DNA from: Rhodospirillales bacterium | GTDB lineage: Bacteria; Pseudomonadota; Alphaproteobacteria; Micavibrionales; Micavibrionaceae | DNA length: 64,000 nucleotides | Direction of reading: 5' to 3' | NCBI GenBank assembly: GCA_020638175.1 | Contig: JACKJA010000002.1 | Location: 992,001 to 1,056,000, forward strand | Shown here: positions 1 to 7,643 of the stretch, one piece after another | Position numbering within the stretch: position 1 is the stretch's first letter | Layout: each line of letters opens with the position of its first letter | Translations under genes and position numbers: made by a program | Notes under the pieces: generated by a model | What the model saw: only the letters and a program-made list of their open reading frames with translations | Databases searched by the model: none | What the model was told of the DNA's origin: nothing

Positions 1-45
1 GGTCAGGGCCAAAACCAAAACACTCATGAAAATCATAATACGCAT
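1..45 (-). CDS. Possible N-terminus of an exported protein (partial)
   Basis: Reading the minus strand from 45 to the window edge gives 15 codons starting with ATG, MRIMIFMSVLVLALT, which look like the positively charged and hydrophobic part of a signal peptide. The rest of the gene lies outside the window. No convincing ribosome binding site precedes it. If real, it is divergent from the lysozyme gene that starts at 103. Too short to name. Confidence 0.35.
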   Translation of the reverse strand, partial: MRIMIFMSVLVLALT

Positions 46-102
46 AAACCAATCATACACCCCCGTAGAGGTGATGCAACCTGAAATATAAAGGAAAATG
101 AA

Positions 103-777
103 ATGACTAATTATAACCCTTACATTCCCCGTCCGGCACATAAACCGGACGTGCCCTATGCCTATTCCCCGGAAGCGATGAATGAGGACGTTAAAGATTT
201 TGTTCGCAGAAACGAAGATGAAAAGCCGTATTTTTACAAGGATACAAAAGGTAACGTAACCATCGGCGTTGGTTTTATGATTCCGAATGAAGAAAAAGCG
301 CGGGAATTGCCGTTGAAAATCAAGGGCCGCGATGCAACGGATTCCGAGAAGATCGATGCCTATCGCCGGGCTAAATCTTACCTTGGTAAAAATGCCGAAG
401 CATTTGCACCCGCAGCGAGCGGTTTGCCTGACTTGCAGCTTGATGAAGGCGATATATCCCTCATGCTGGATAGGCGTTTGCGCGAAGGGGTTGGTCATCT
501 ACAGAAACAATTTCCTGATTTTCATACCTATCCCCGTTCAGGCCGTAAAGCATTACAGGATATGGAATTCCAGGTAGGCCCGACTAAATTTAAAGAAGAC
601 GTATGGAAAAATTTATTTCCGGCTGTTCGTGCAAGAGATTGGGCAACCGCGGCAAAGGAATCGCGCCGGGATATTCATGGTGATGCGGCGAAAAATGAAT
701 CGGACCACAGAAATATAGAAACCAGAAAAGCCTTTGAAGAGGCCGATCGGGAAGAACGCTCACGGCGACGGCGGTGA
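103..777 (+). CDS. Phage T4-type lysozyme (GH24)
   Basis: This 224-residue protein looks like an endolysin that cuts the N-acetylmuramic acid to N-acetylglucosamine bond of peptidoglycan. Residues 38-58 carry Glu38, Asp47 and Thr53, exactly the spacing of the T4 lysozyme triad Glu11/Asp20/Thr26, inside a YKDTKGNVTIGVGF segment. An extra N-terminal tail of about 27 residues precedes the catalytic segment, and the C-terminus is very basic and acidic with no homology that I recognise. No signal peptide is seen, so export would need a holin or another route. An AAGGAA ribosome binding site lies just upstream. Its 3' end overlaps the convergent lipoprotein gene by 18 bases. It is the first of several wall-active genes in the phage-like region. 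Confidence 0.8.
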   Translation: MTNYNPYIPRPAHKPDVPYAYSPEAMNEDVKDFVRRNEDEKPYFYKDTKGNVTIGVGFMIPNEEKARELPLKIKGRDATDSEKIDAYRRAKSYLGKNAEAFAPAASGLPDLQLDEGDISLMLDRRLREGVGHLQKQFPDFHTYPRSGRKALQDMEFQVGPTKFKEDVWKNLFPAVRARDWATAAKESRRDIHGDAAKNESDHRNIETRKAFEEADREERSRRRR

Positions 778-1290
778 ATGATAGGGCTGGATGTACCATG
801 TGCGGCTACCGCCCATGGTGGAAAACTGTTCCATTTCTTTCTGCAATTTTCCCCAATATTTCTGCGGAGATTGCCCGGTATCCCATTCTTCTTCGGTTGA
901 TGAGGGATAAGGATAATGAAAAATAAGTTCCTTATCCCTGTAATCGTCCGGATACGGGGGCGGCCCAATGGTCAGGTGAAGGTAGCGGTAACTCACCATA
1001 GGCGTGCCGTCTAGCTTCTTTTGCGGGCGATAGTCACCTTGCGCGATTAAGTAAAACTCGCGCGGCCCGGCCCGGTGAATGACCTTGTAATTGATCTGTC
1101 CGGGTAGATATTTGTCTTCGCCAAAAGGAATGGTTTTAATAACATTGCCGGGCAGGAAGACGAGATCGAAAGGTTCCGAATAACATTGCCAGCGCCCCAT
1201 GAACTCATCAGGCAGGGTTTGAGGCATGGGCGATAGCGCCGCGCAGGCCGGTAAAGACAGAATCGCAAAAACAAGGGCCAATACTCTCAT
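760..1290 (-). CDS. Putative lipoprotein
   Basis: The protein is about 176 residues long when started at the ATG at 1290. That start gives a classic lipoprotein signal peptide, MRVLALVFAILSLPAC, with Cys16 as the expected lipidated residue. A start further upstream (1326) would place 12 unneeded residues before it. The mature part is rich in Tyr, Pro and Trp, with WQC, YLPGQINYKV and LHLTIGPPPYPDDYRD segments, and resembles no family that I recognise. It is convergent with the lysozyme gene, overlapping it by 18 bases. It may be a host gene beside the phage module or a phage lipoprotein; the sequence does not decide. Confidence 0.65.
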   Translation of the reverse strand: MRVLALVFAILSLPACAALSPMPQTLPDEFMGRWQCYSEPFDLVFLPGNVIKTIPFGEDKYLPGQINYKVIHRAGPREFYLIAQGDYRPQKKLDGTPMVSYRYLHLTIGPPPYPDDYRDKELIFHYPYPSSTEEEWDTGQSPQKYWGKLQKEMEQFSTMGGSRTWYIQPYHSPPSP

Positions 1291-1362
1291 GCCTGCAAGT
1301 ATAGGCTGCGCTGGCATGGCTGACAATCCGTCAGGCTTTGAAAAAAAAGCAAAACCATAAAT

Positions 1363-1392
1363 CGCACAGAAACCGTTCTGTGCGGGTTTTTT
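1363..1392 (+). terminator. Rho-independent terminator, copy 1 of an identical pair
   Basis: A perfect 9-bp stem CGCACAGAA/TTCTGTGCG with an ACCG tetraloop is followed by GG and six T. It sits only a few bases upstream of the ribosome binding site of the gene at 1411. The same hairpin recurs at 2469-2499. Confidence 0.85.
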
Positions 1393-1410
1393 ATTTGAAG
1401 GAGAAAATAT

Positions 1411-1932
1411 ATGTTAAAAGACCTATTAAAATACGGCCCAATAAAGAGTTCTATTGGAAATAATATGCAGAATGAGAAAGAAGATGTTGTAGCCGTCAAA
1501 GAATCGCTCAGAAAATTGGGTTATTTACAATTCGATCTTCAAAAAGCCGAGCCCCATGGTTACATAACGCGTGATTTAGATACGGGAATAAAAAAATTTC
1601 AAAGTGATAATAACTTAAAAATAGACGGAATATTAGAGCCACAAGGTGAAACGGAATATATGATTGGTCATAATTTATATCAAACGGTTCGTGATAAGGT
1701 TGAAGCGGAACCTTTGGCTCCTCCACCGGGAAAAAAGATACCGGGAACAAATATTCCGGATAAAGGCATTCCTGAACAAGGATATCCGAATAGTCGTCGA
1801 TATAACCCGCATAAACAACCGCACCCTGTAAATCCTGATCCGTTATTAGAAAAAAAACCTCCGTCATCAGGACTAGGGATGCCGGTTATCGATCCGGATT
1901 CCCTGTTGCTCCCATTTGATCGATATATATAA
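1411..1932 (+). CDS. Peptidoglycan-binding domain protein
   Basis: The 173-residue protein has an N-terminal peptidoglycan-binding type 1 domain at about residues 22-80. It shows the usual pattern: a helix with VKESLRKLGYL, then a stretch ending in TGIKKFQSDNNLKIDGIL. The C-terminal half is a proline-rich, low-complexity tail (PPPGKKIPGTNIPDKGIPEQGYPN), probably disordered. There is no signal peptide or membrane segment and no visible catalytic domain, so it may target a partner enzyme to the wall. A strong GAAGGAG ribosome binding site follows terminator 1363-1392. The gene is clearly richer in A and T than the lysozyme and tail-spike genes, which fits a separate origin. Confidence 0.7.
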   Translation: MLKDLLKYGPIKSSIGNNMQNEKEDVVAVKESLRKLGYLQFDLQKAEPHGYITRDLDTGIKKFQSDNNLKIDGILEPQGETEYMIGHNLYQTVRDKVEAEPLAPPPGKKIPGTNIPDKGIPEQGYPNSRRYNPHKQPHPVNPDPLLEKKPPSSGLGMPVIDPDSLLLPFDRYI

Positions 1933-1963
1933 TGGAAGCATGCGCACCATCAGGGGAGAAAAT

Positions 1964-2437
1964 ATGAGATTTTTTTATCACCCGCCACTTGTTTTTCTTC
2001 TTGCCCTGTTGATAGCAAGGGTAACGCCAGTATGGGCAGAAACGTACAGGATTCAGATCAGGCAAATCAATCCCGATGGAGCGACGTATACAGCGTCATG
2101 TGATGATAGGAGCCGGGAAATGTGTCATCTTTTTATGGGGGTTGTACCGCAAAATGATACGTCTGGTCTCAAAGACAAGGAACTGGATATTGGTATTTTC
2201 CTGAAACAGGGAACAGTCTCTTTCCAGTTTAAGTCCGGCCCGGATTATTTTTTTGTGTCTGGCGGAAAAAACGTTTGGCAAAAATCTTATATCGAAACGG
2301 GTTTTCAGGCCGAACGCATCCGGCTGTATAGCCCACATACTCTAGCGAAAACAGACCCGGATACCTCGCTCGTCTTCAGGCAAACAAACGGAATGCTGGC
2401 CGAACTCGATGTGTCTTTGGAATCCGCCGTTCCGTAA
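1964..2437 (+). CDS. Small secreted protein, unknown function
   Basis: The start at ATG 1964 follows a GGGGAGAA ribosome binding site and gives a 157-residue protein with a clear signal peptide (MRFFYHPPLVFLLALLIARV, cleavage expected after VWA). The mature part starts ETYRIQIRQINPDG and contains two cysteines close together (ASCDDRSREMC), which could form a disulfide in the periplasm. An upstream in-frame start at 1916 overlaps the previous gene and has no good ribosome binding site. I do not recognise a family. It shares a terminator-bounded, AT-rich cassette (1393-2500) with the peptidoglycan-binding gene. Confidence 0.6.
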   Translation: MRFFYHPPLVFLLALLIARVTPVWAETYRIQIRQINPDGATYTASCDDRSREMCHLFMGVVPQNDTSGLKDKELDIGIFLKQGTVSFQFKSGPDYFFVSGGKNVWQKSYIETGFQAERIRLYSPHTLAKTDPDTSLVFRQTNGMLAELDVSLESAVP

Positions 2438-2468
2438 TTTGCAACGAAACATATGCAGTTAGATTAGC

Positions 2469-2499
2469 CGCACAGAAACCGTTCTGTGCGGGTTTTTTT
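2469..2499 (+). terminator. Rho-independent terminator, copy 2 of an identical pair
   Basis: This has the same 9-bp stem CGCACAGAA/TTCTGTGCG and ACCG loop as at 1363, followed by GG and seven T. It closes the cassette and lies just ahead of the tail-spike ribosome binding site (CTCAGGAG). Confidence 0.85.
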
Positions 2500-2523
2500 A
2501 TTCCCCAAAACTCAGGAGTTATC

Positions 2524-4548
2524 ATGACCTCTCACATCAAAATGCCCGATGTGGCGCCGCTGGTGCGCTATGTTGCGGACGGCGTGCAAACCGCCTTTGA
2601 ATACCCTTTCCCCATTTTCGCATCCGAAGACCTTGCCGTTTATTTCGACGGCGCGCGCCAGTATAGCGGCTTTACCGTGTCCGGCGCGGGCGAAACCGCG
2701 GGCGGCACGGTCACGTTTGATGCCGCCCCGGCTGCGGACATGATCCTGATGCTGGAACGCCGCATGCCGCTCGAACGCCTGACGGATTTCCTGGAGGGTG
2801 GGGATTTCAGCGCCAATGCCATCAATACCGAACTCGATTTTCTGACCGCCGCCGTGCAGCAGGTTGCAAGGGATCAGAGCATGATGATCCGCTATAGCGA
2901 TGATGAAAACCCGGCGGGCGTTGATCTGCCGACCATCGCCCAGCGCGCGAACAAGGTTCTGGGCTTTGATGCGAGTGGCAATCCGGTCCCGGTCTCTGCG
3001 GAGGGCACCATGGCCGCGCCTGATTTTACCGCCAGTGGCACAGGTTCCGTCACCCGCACCAGCCATGATAAATTCTCCGATCTTGTCTCGGTCCGGGATT
3101 TTGGCGCGGTCGGTGACGGTTTGAGCGATGATACGCCGGCGATCCAGCAGGCTTTAAGCGCCCACAGCGCCGTCTTTGTCCCGTCGGGCACGTACCTGAT
3201 TACCGGCACGATTACGCTCGGCGGCGGGCAAAGCCTATTCGGGGCGGGGCAGTCCTCCGTCATCAAGTGCCAGTCAAACAGCTTTAATGCGATCGAGCTG
3301 CCGAACAAACAGGCGCTGCTGTCGAACCTGCGGATCGAAGGCGGCGATGTAGCAGTGAAGCTCTATGGCCGTGACGCCGAATGTACGCAAAACACCGTGA
3401 CGGATCTTGTGATCGCGGGCTGTAACACCGGCATCCAGCTCGACGGTTATACCGATAGTAACAAGCCGTGCTACTGGAACAACTTCGCCCGGATATTGAT
3501 TGAGCAGCCCCTCGTTAACGGCGTTCATCTGACCAAAACCGGCGCCGGCGATACTCCGAACGCCAACAAATTTCATGTTGTGCGCGTTTATTCTAAGGGT
3601 GCAGCGACCAGCAACGCAGGTTTCTACGTCGAGCACGGCAGCTTCAATAACGCCTTTGTCGACTGCGAAGCCAATGTGAACGGTGCGAGCGCGCAGGGCT
3701 GTTTCATCATCGGCGCGGGCAGCAACAAAACATTCCTCATAAACCCGTATACCGAGTCATGGAATACCGTCCCGAATGTGAAGCTGGAGGCCGGGTCCAT
3801 CGAAACCGCAATCTATAACCTTTTGTCCGCCTCCGACGGTGCGGCGATCTGGGATCTGTCCGGCGGTGAATACACGGCCTATAACGCGGGCTATCCGCAC
3901 AAAAACCGTATGCAGCGCTCAACCGTCACCGATCTGACCGCCACGCTCCAGCGCTATGACACGGAATATATCGACGCCACCGGAACGGTCAGTCTCGACC
4001 TGTCTCACTCTGTCCATCTGGTCTCCAGCTATGGCGGCGCGCTAACGATTGAATTGCCTAACGCCGCCGATGCCGTGGGCGTTGAAATGACCGTCAAAAA
4101 AATCGATAGCTCGGCAAACCTCGTGACAGTAACCGAGGATGGCGGCAACGGTCCCGACGGGCGGAGCTTCTTCCTCGGCGGTGAAAACGATTACGTCACG
4201 ATGCTGTCCAATGGCGCGGAATGGTTTGTGACATCGTCCAACCGGATGTCCGGGAATACGCGCTACGCCGATACCACAGGAACGTACCAGATCGATATGG
4301 CGGTCGATGTGTACCTGATTTCCTCGTTTGGCGGCGCGGTCACGGCGCAGCTCCCGCCCGCCAACGCCTCCGAAGCCGTCGGCCGCATGGTCACGGTCAA
4401 GAAAACTGATCTCTCCTCCAACACGATCACCGTGACCGAACAGGGCGGCTCCGGCCCCGATGGTTACGGCCAGCCGCTAACCAGCCAGTACGACGCCCTC
4501 ACCGTGGTATCAGACGGCGGCCAGTGGTGGATCGTGAACCGGTTTTAG
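2524..4548 (+). CDS. T7-type tail spike/fibre with beta-helix domain
   Basis: The 674-residue phage tail protein has three parts. Residues 1-130 match the T7 tail-fibre N-terminal attachment domain: a VRYVADGVQTAFEYPFP start, a later GGTVTFDAAPA, and a TDFLEGGDFSANAINTELDFL stretch. From about residue 188 a pectate-lyase-3-like right-handed beta-helix begins with the typical VRDFGAVGDGLSDDTPAIQQAL and continues to about 450. Residues 482-575 and 581-674 are two copies of a roughly 94-residue module. Such spikes bind and often degrade host surface polysaccharide. It follows an AGGAG ribosome binding site. It is the only recognisable virion structural gene in the window. Confidence 0.85.
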   Translation: MTSHIKMPDVAPLVRYVADGVQTAFEYPFPIFASEDLAVYFDGARQYSGFTVSGAGETAGGTVTFDAAPAADMILMLERRMPLERLTDFLEGGDFSANAINTELDFLTAAVQQVARDQSMMIRYSDDENPAGVDLPTIAQRANKVLGFDASGNPVPVSAEGTMAAPDFTASGTGSVTRTSHDKFSDLVSVRDFGAVGDGLSDDTPAIQQALSAHSAVFVPSGTYLITGTITLGGGQSLFGAGQSSVIKCQSNSFNAIELPNKQALLSNLRIEGGDVAVKLYGRDAECTQNTVTDLVIAGCNTGIQLDGYTDSNKPCYWNNFARILIEQPLVNGVHLTKTGAGDTPNANKFHVVRVYSKGAATSNAGFYVEHGSFNNAFVDCEANVNGASAQGCFIIGAGSNKTFLINPYTESWNTVPNVKLEAGSIETAIYNLLSASDGAAIWDLSGGEYTAYNAGYPHKNRMQRSTVTDLTATLQRYDTEYIDATGTVSLDLSHSVHLVSSYGGALTIELPNAADAVGVEMTVKKIDSSANLVTVTEDGGNGPDGRSFFLGGENDYVTMLSNGAEWFVTSSNRMSGNTRYADTTGTYQIDMAVDVYLISSFGGAVTAQLPPANASEAVGRMVTVKKTDLSSNTITVTEQGGSGPDGYGQPLTSQYDALTVVSDGGQWWIVNRF

Positions 4549-4580
4549 AAATTGAGAAATAGAAATAAAGGAGAATAAAA

Positions 4581-5165
4581 ATGCCAAAATTTAAATCACC
4601 CAAAGGTATAATATATCGTATTGAAAATGACCCCCAAAAACGAGAAGAGGCCATCAAAAATGACATTCCAGTGCGTTTTGAGATAGAAAGAGATATCGAA
4701 CAGGCTAAGAAACTCAATGTATTAGATGATATATACAATATGGATTTTCTTGGTCGCCATGCGGTCCAAAAACATGATGGAACAATTTCTAAATATGCTC
4801 AAAAACACAATATAGATCCCGATATAGTCCGGTCAGTAATGTTTGCAGAAAATGCTAGAGGACATAAACTGGGAGGGAATTATGCGGGCGACGTTACAAG
4901 AAAATCAGAGAGTCCTCTACCAATGAATATTCAAAAACATCGTTGGTCTTCGTTAGTTGATAAGCAGCCAGACGACTTATATGATCCTGATACGAATATT
5001 GAGGCAGCTACAATATTGTTGCGGCGTATTACTGACCGTATTGAAAAACCGACAGCTGAAAAAGTCGGTTCAGTATGGCATCATGTTGGCCGTCAGAAGA
5101 CAGATCAATTCGGAGAATATATTGGTAAGGTATATAAAGAAAAACCATGGCGAAAGATAGACTGA
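4581..5165 (+). CDS. SLT-like muramidase/transglycosylase-like protein
   Basis: The 194-residue protein has a central lysozyme-like segment (residues 70-160). ISKYAQKHNIDPDIVRSVMFAEN contains the likely catalytic Glu90, PLPMNIQ follows, and DPDTNIEAATILLRRI matches the conserved Asn/Ala helix of SLT-type lytic transglycosylases. There is no signal peptide. The N-terminal 65 residues are highly charged and unrecognised. The gene is AT-rich compared with the tail spike upstream. Its 3' end overlaps the next gene by 19 bases, which suggests translational coupling with that membrane protein, a common lysis arrangement. The family assignment rests on motif pattern alone and is moderate. Confidence 0.6.
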   Translation: MPKFKSPKGIIYRIENDPQKREEAIKNDIPVRFEIERDIEQAKKLNVLDDIYNMDFLGRHAVQKHDGTISKYAQKHNIDPDIVRSVMFAENARGHKLGGNYAGDVTRKSESPLPMNIQKHRWSSLVDKQPDDLYDPDTNIEAATILLRRITDRIEKPTAEKVGSVWHHVGRQKTDQFGEYIGKVYKEKPWRKID

Positions 5166-5449
5166 TTAAAATATTGAATAATTATATCAAGATCATGAGT
5201 GTTTTGATTTTGATCTGGGCTGTTTTGGCGGCCATGTCCCCGCTGTGGTTCGAAGGGGGCAGGGAACTCTGCCATATTGTTACTCACAGTGAATACCATC
5301 ACTTTTTAATTGATGAATATGATGCCTGCCGTGTTAACTGGTCTTATGTCATAAGGGAGCCGATTCTGACATTTGCCTTGATCTATCTTATTTTAATCGC
5401 GCCCGCGGCTGTGGTCGGATTTTGGTTACGCCGTACGAGAAAAGAGTGA
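5147..5449 (+). CDS. Small two-TM membrane protein
   Basis: This 100-residue protein has two predicted membrane segments at about residues 14-33 and 72-93. Between them is a roughly 38-residue loop with Cys42, Cys60 and several His, and the tail is short and basic (WLRRTRKE). It overlaps the upstream muramidase-like gene by 19 bases. Size, topology and position would suit a holin or a lysis accessory protein, but no family is recognised and a holin of another type is already encoded at 9944. Confidence 0.55.
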   Translation: MAKDRLIKILNNYIKIMSVLILIWAVLAAMSPLWFEGGRELCHIVTHSEYHHFLIDEYDACRVNWSYVIREPILTFALIYLILIAPAAVVGFWLRRTRKE

Positions 5450-5453
5450 TTGT

Positions 5454-5792
5454 CTACAGTAAGGTGAAGCTTGCAATCTCTTGCTCACTATACCCCAACA
5501 GTCGTCCGATGATGATATCGTCATGAATATCGCCGGGCCGGAGACCGCCAAGGGTCGCGCGTTTGATCCAGAAAAAAGTGGCGGCGCGCCATTCTTCGCC
5601 GGGCAGGCTAAAGCAGATATAGTGCATAAGATCACCCGTCTTCGCGGCATGGATAGTGTCTTCCTGACAGATAATCGTTCTCGTTCTTACGTGTGGTGCA
5701 AACTGGTTTTCCGGGACAATCTCTTCGGGAATGGCTTTGTTCGGCCTGACGACATCGTAAAAAACGGCCAGTTTCTTGGTGCCGTTAAGCAT
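5454..5792 (-). CDS. Conserved hypothetical protein
   Basis: The reading frame is open from 6008, but the part above 5828 would overlap the start of panB. The ATG at 5792 has the best ribosome binding site (AAGGAAC, 8 bases away) and gives 112 residues; the ATG at 5828 would give 124. The sequence has a VFYDVVRP strand, an HYICFSLPGEEWRAATFFW core and ends with a helix HDDIIIGRLLGYSEQEIASF. There is no signal peptide or membrane segment. It is divergent from panB and its 3' end lies 4 bases from the end of the preceding plus-strand gene. Function unknown. Confidence 0.55.
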   Translation of the reverse strand: MLNGTKKLAVFYDVVRPNKAIPEEIVPENQFAPHVRTRTIICQEDTIHAAKTGDLMHYICFSLPGEEWRAATFFWIKRATLGGLRPGDIHDDIIIGRLLGYSEQEIASFTLL

Positions 5793-5903
5793 TAATGTCA
5801 GTTCCTTTCCTTCGTGCGGTCCGATCATGGTCCCTTTATGCCGTAAGAAAGCCAGAGCGCAAAAATATTTGCATCCGGTGCGGGGGCGGCCTATGGTCGG
5901 GCC

Positions 5904-6710
5904 ATGCGTAAAACAGCCAAAGATATCGCCTGTCATAAGGGCAGCGGCATCCCGCTGGTCTGCCTGACTGCTTATACGGCCCAGATCGCCAAATTGCTGG
6001 ACCCGCATTGCGATTTGCTACTGGTCGGCGACAGCATGGCGATGGTGCTCTATGGCATGGACAGCACGCTCGGCGCGGATATGGAGATGATGATCCGCCA
6101 CGGACAAGCCGTTGTGCGCTCGTCAAAGGACGCCTGCGTTGTCGTTGATATGCCCTTTGGCTCCTATCAGGAAAGCCGGGAAACAGCTTTCCGCAACGCC
6201 GCCCGCATTATGAAAGAAACGGGCTGCCAGGCCGTCAAGGTTGAGGGCGGCACCGAAATGGCGGACACCGTGGCTTATCTGGCGCAGCGCGGGATTCCCG
6301 TGATGGGGCATATCGGCCTTCAGCCCCAGTCGGTAAACACGCTCGGCGGCTATAAAGCCCGCGGGCAGGATAATAGCGAGGCGCATAAAATCGGACAGGA
6401 CGCACGGGCCATCGCTGATGCCGGGGCTTTTGCTATCGTCATCGAGGGCGTGACCGAGCCGCTGGCCGCCGCCATCACGGCGGAGATTGCCGTGCCGACG
6501 ATCGGGATTGGCGCTTCGGCCGCCTGTGGCGGGCAGGTTCTGGTAACCGAAGATATGTTGAGCGTCACGGATGGCCGCAAACCGCGGTTCGTTAAACAAT
6601 ATGCCGGCCTGTCGGAGATCATCGAAAGCGCCGTTAAGCAATATGCTGCCGAGGTCCGGTCCCGTGCTTTTCCATCATCCGACTATCTTTATCAAAAGAA
6701 GGCCGGCTGA
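5904..6710 (+). CDS. panB: 3-methyl-2-oxobutanoate hydroxymethyltransferase
   Basis: PanB makes ketopantoate from 2-oxoisovalerate and 5,10-methylene-tetrahydrofolate, the first committed step to pantothenate and CoA. The 268-residue protein has normal length and the expected residues. Asp43 (LLVGDSMAMVLYG), Asp82 (VVVDMPFGSY) and Glu114 (VKVEGG) bind the metal and substrate, and Glu181 (VIEGV) is the catalytic base. The TIGIGASAACGGQVLV segment is typical of the family. The gene looks intact. Its context is odd: phage-like genes lie on both sides (tail spike to the left, terminase and holin to the right), and no panC is seen nearby. The ribosome binding site is weak. Confidence 0.93.
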   Translation: MRKTAKDIACHKGSGIPLVCLTAYTAQIAKLLDPHCDLLLVGDSMAMVLYGMDSTLGADMEMMIRHGQAVVRSSKDACVVVDMPFGSYQESRETAFRNAARIMKETGCQAVKVEGGTEMADTVAYLAQRGIPVMGHIGLQPQSVNTLGGYKARGQDNSEAHKIGQDARAIADAGAFAIVIEGVTEPLAAAITAEIAVPTIGIGASAACGGQVLVTEDMLSVTDGRKPRFVKQYAGLSEIIESAVKQYAAEVRSRAFPSSDYLYQKKAG

Positions 6711-6743
6711 CCCCTCACCATAATCCCCAACGAACGAGGTCCC

Positions 6744-7055
6744 ATGACGGATACGATTTCCGATGCGACCCGTGCGCAGATCGCGGAGTTTTTGCCCCGC
6801 GCGCTGGGTACGGCCATTGCGTCCTATGAACTGTTTTTTGATCGCCAGCCGGAAGAAAAGGAAGACCCGAAAGACTTCAAGGCGCACCATGATGCCTGCA
6901 AAGTCGCTATTGCCCATATTGAACTGCTCATCAAACTGGCAAAGTGGGCGGAAGTACCGGAAAATTGCGCGGGCGATGAGCAAGCCATGCTGATCGCTTT
7001 GCTGGCGCAGGCGCAGGCTGAAATCGACCAGAACGCCCCGCCGCCCGAAGAATAA
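6744..7055 (+). CDS. Hypothetical protein upstream of terminase
   Basis: The 103-residue, mostly alpha-helical, acidic protein has a GAGG ribosome binding site. Residues 15-35 (FLPRALGTAIASYELFFDRQ) and 50-72 (ACKVAIAHIELLIKLAKWAEV) look like amphipathic helices, and the C-terminus ends in Pro-Pro-Pro-Glu-Glu. By position it could be a phage packaging accessory such as a small terminase, but it shows no DNA-binding motif that I recognise and another gene separates it from the large terminase. Its GC content resembles the terminase more than the AT-rich gene that follows. Confidence 0.6.
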   Translation: MTDTISDATRAQIAEFLPRALGTAIASYELFFDRQPEEKEDPKDFKAHHDACKVAIAHIELLIKLAKWAEVPENCAGDEQAMLIALLAQAQAEIDQNAPPPEE

Positions 7056-7124
7056 ATAGTAGACATAACTTAAGGTCTGTGATTATCTTTGATGAAACAA
7101 ACAAAACAAAAAGCAGGGAGCGCT

Positions 7125-7568
7125 ATGGCAGATAATGAACCGGGACGGCAGTTAGTTCCATCAAATGATATTTTACAGCGGGATGTCCCTGAATTGTTCA
7201 ACTTCTATGCTGAACAAAAAGATATGCCAGCGTTAATACAGAAAAAATTGCATGCGGCAATAGAGTCATTTCGCTATGTTTCAAGAAACTTGGCGAAGTT
7301 GACATCGAATATTGATAATCGCGCCGGTTTCTATCGTCAGAATGTAAACGTGGAAAATCTGCCGCAGGTTAGCCATTACGAAGATAGTTTATGGAAGATA
7401 ATGGACTCTGTTTCTTCTCATCCGCGTAGCCGCCAGATCAAAGGTGGGTTGTGTAAAGTGCTGGCCGACACGGTTAAGCAGGATTTATGTTCCATGCGCA
7501 TTAATCAGGAAAGTCTGTTGTTGATCCGGCAGAATATCGCCAGAAATACAGGTCTCAACATCAAATAA
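7125..7568 (+). CDS. Hypothetical protein, AT-rich
   Basis: The ATG at 7125 has a GGGAG ribosome binding site four bases upstream and gives 147 residues; in-frame starts at 7089 or 7092 lack one. The protein is soluble and helical, with no signal peptide and no recognised domain. It contains a PRSRQIKGGLCKVLADTVKQ segment and ends NIARNTGLNIK. Base composition is AT-rich, like the genes at 1411, 4581 and 5147, and unlike the terminase downstream. A strong terminator lies between it and the terminase. Confidence 0.55.
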   Translation: MADNEPGRQLVPSNDILQRDVPELFNFYAEQKDMPALIQKKLHAAIESFRYVSRNLAKLTSNIDNRAGFYRQNVNVENLPQVSHYEDSLWKIMDSVSSHPRSRQIKGGLCKVLADTVKQDLCSMRINQESLLLIRQNIARNTGLNIK

Positions 7569-7593
7569 AATTGAAAAGCTGTTTTATTTTACC

Positions 7594-7620
7594 AAACGCC
7601 CCCTTTGCGGGGCGTTTTTT
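7594..7620 (+). terminator. Rho-independent terminator before terminase
   Basis: Stem AACGCCCC/GGGGCGTT with loop CTTTGC is followed by a run of T (7615-7621). It sits directly ahead of the terminase ribosome binding site, the same layout as at 1363 and 2469 but with a different stem sequence. Confidence 0.85.
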
Positions 7621-7643
7621 TATGGCCCGGAGAAAGGAAATGC

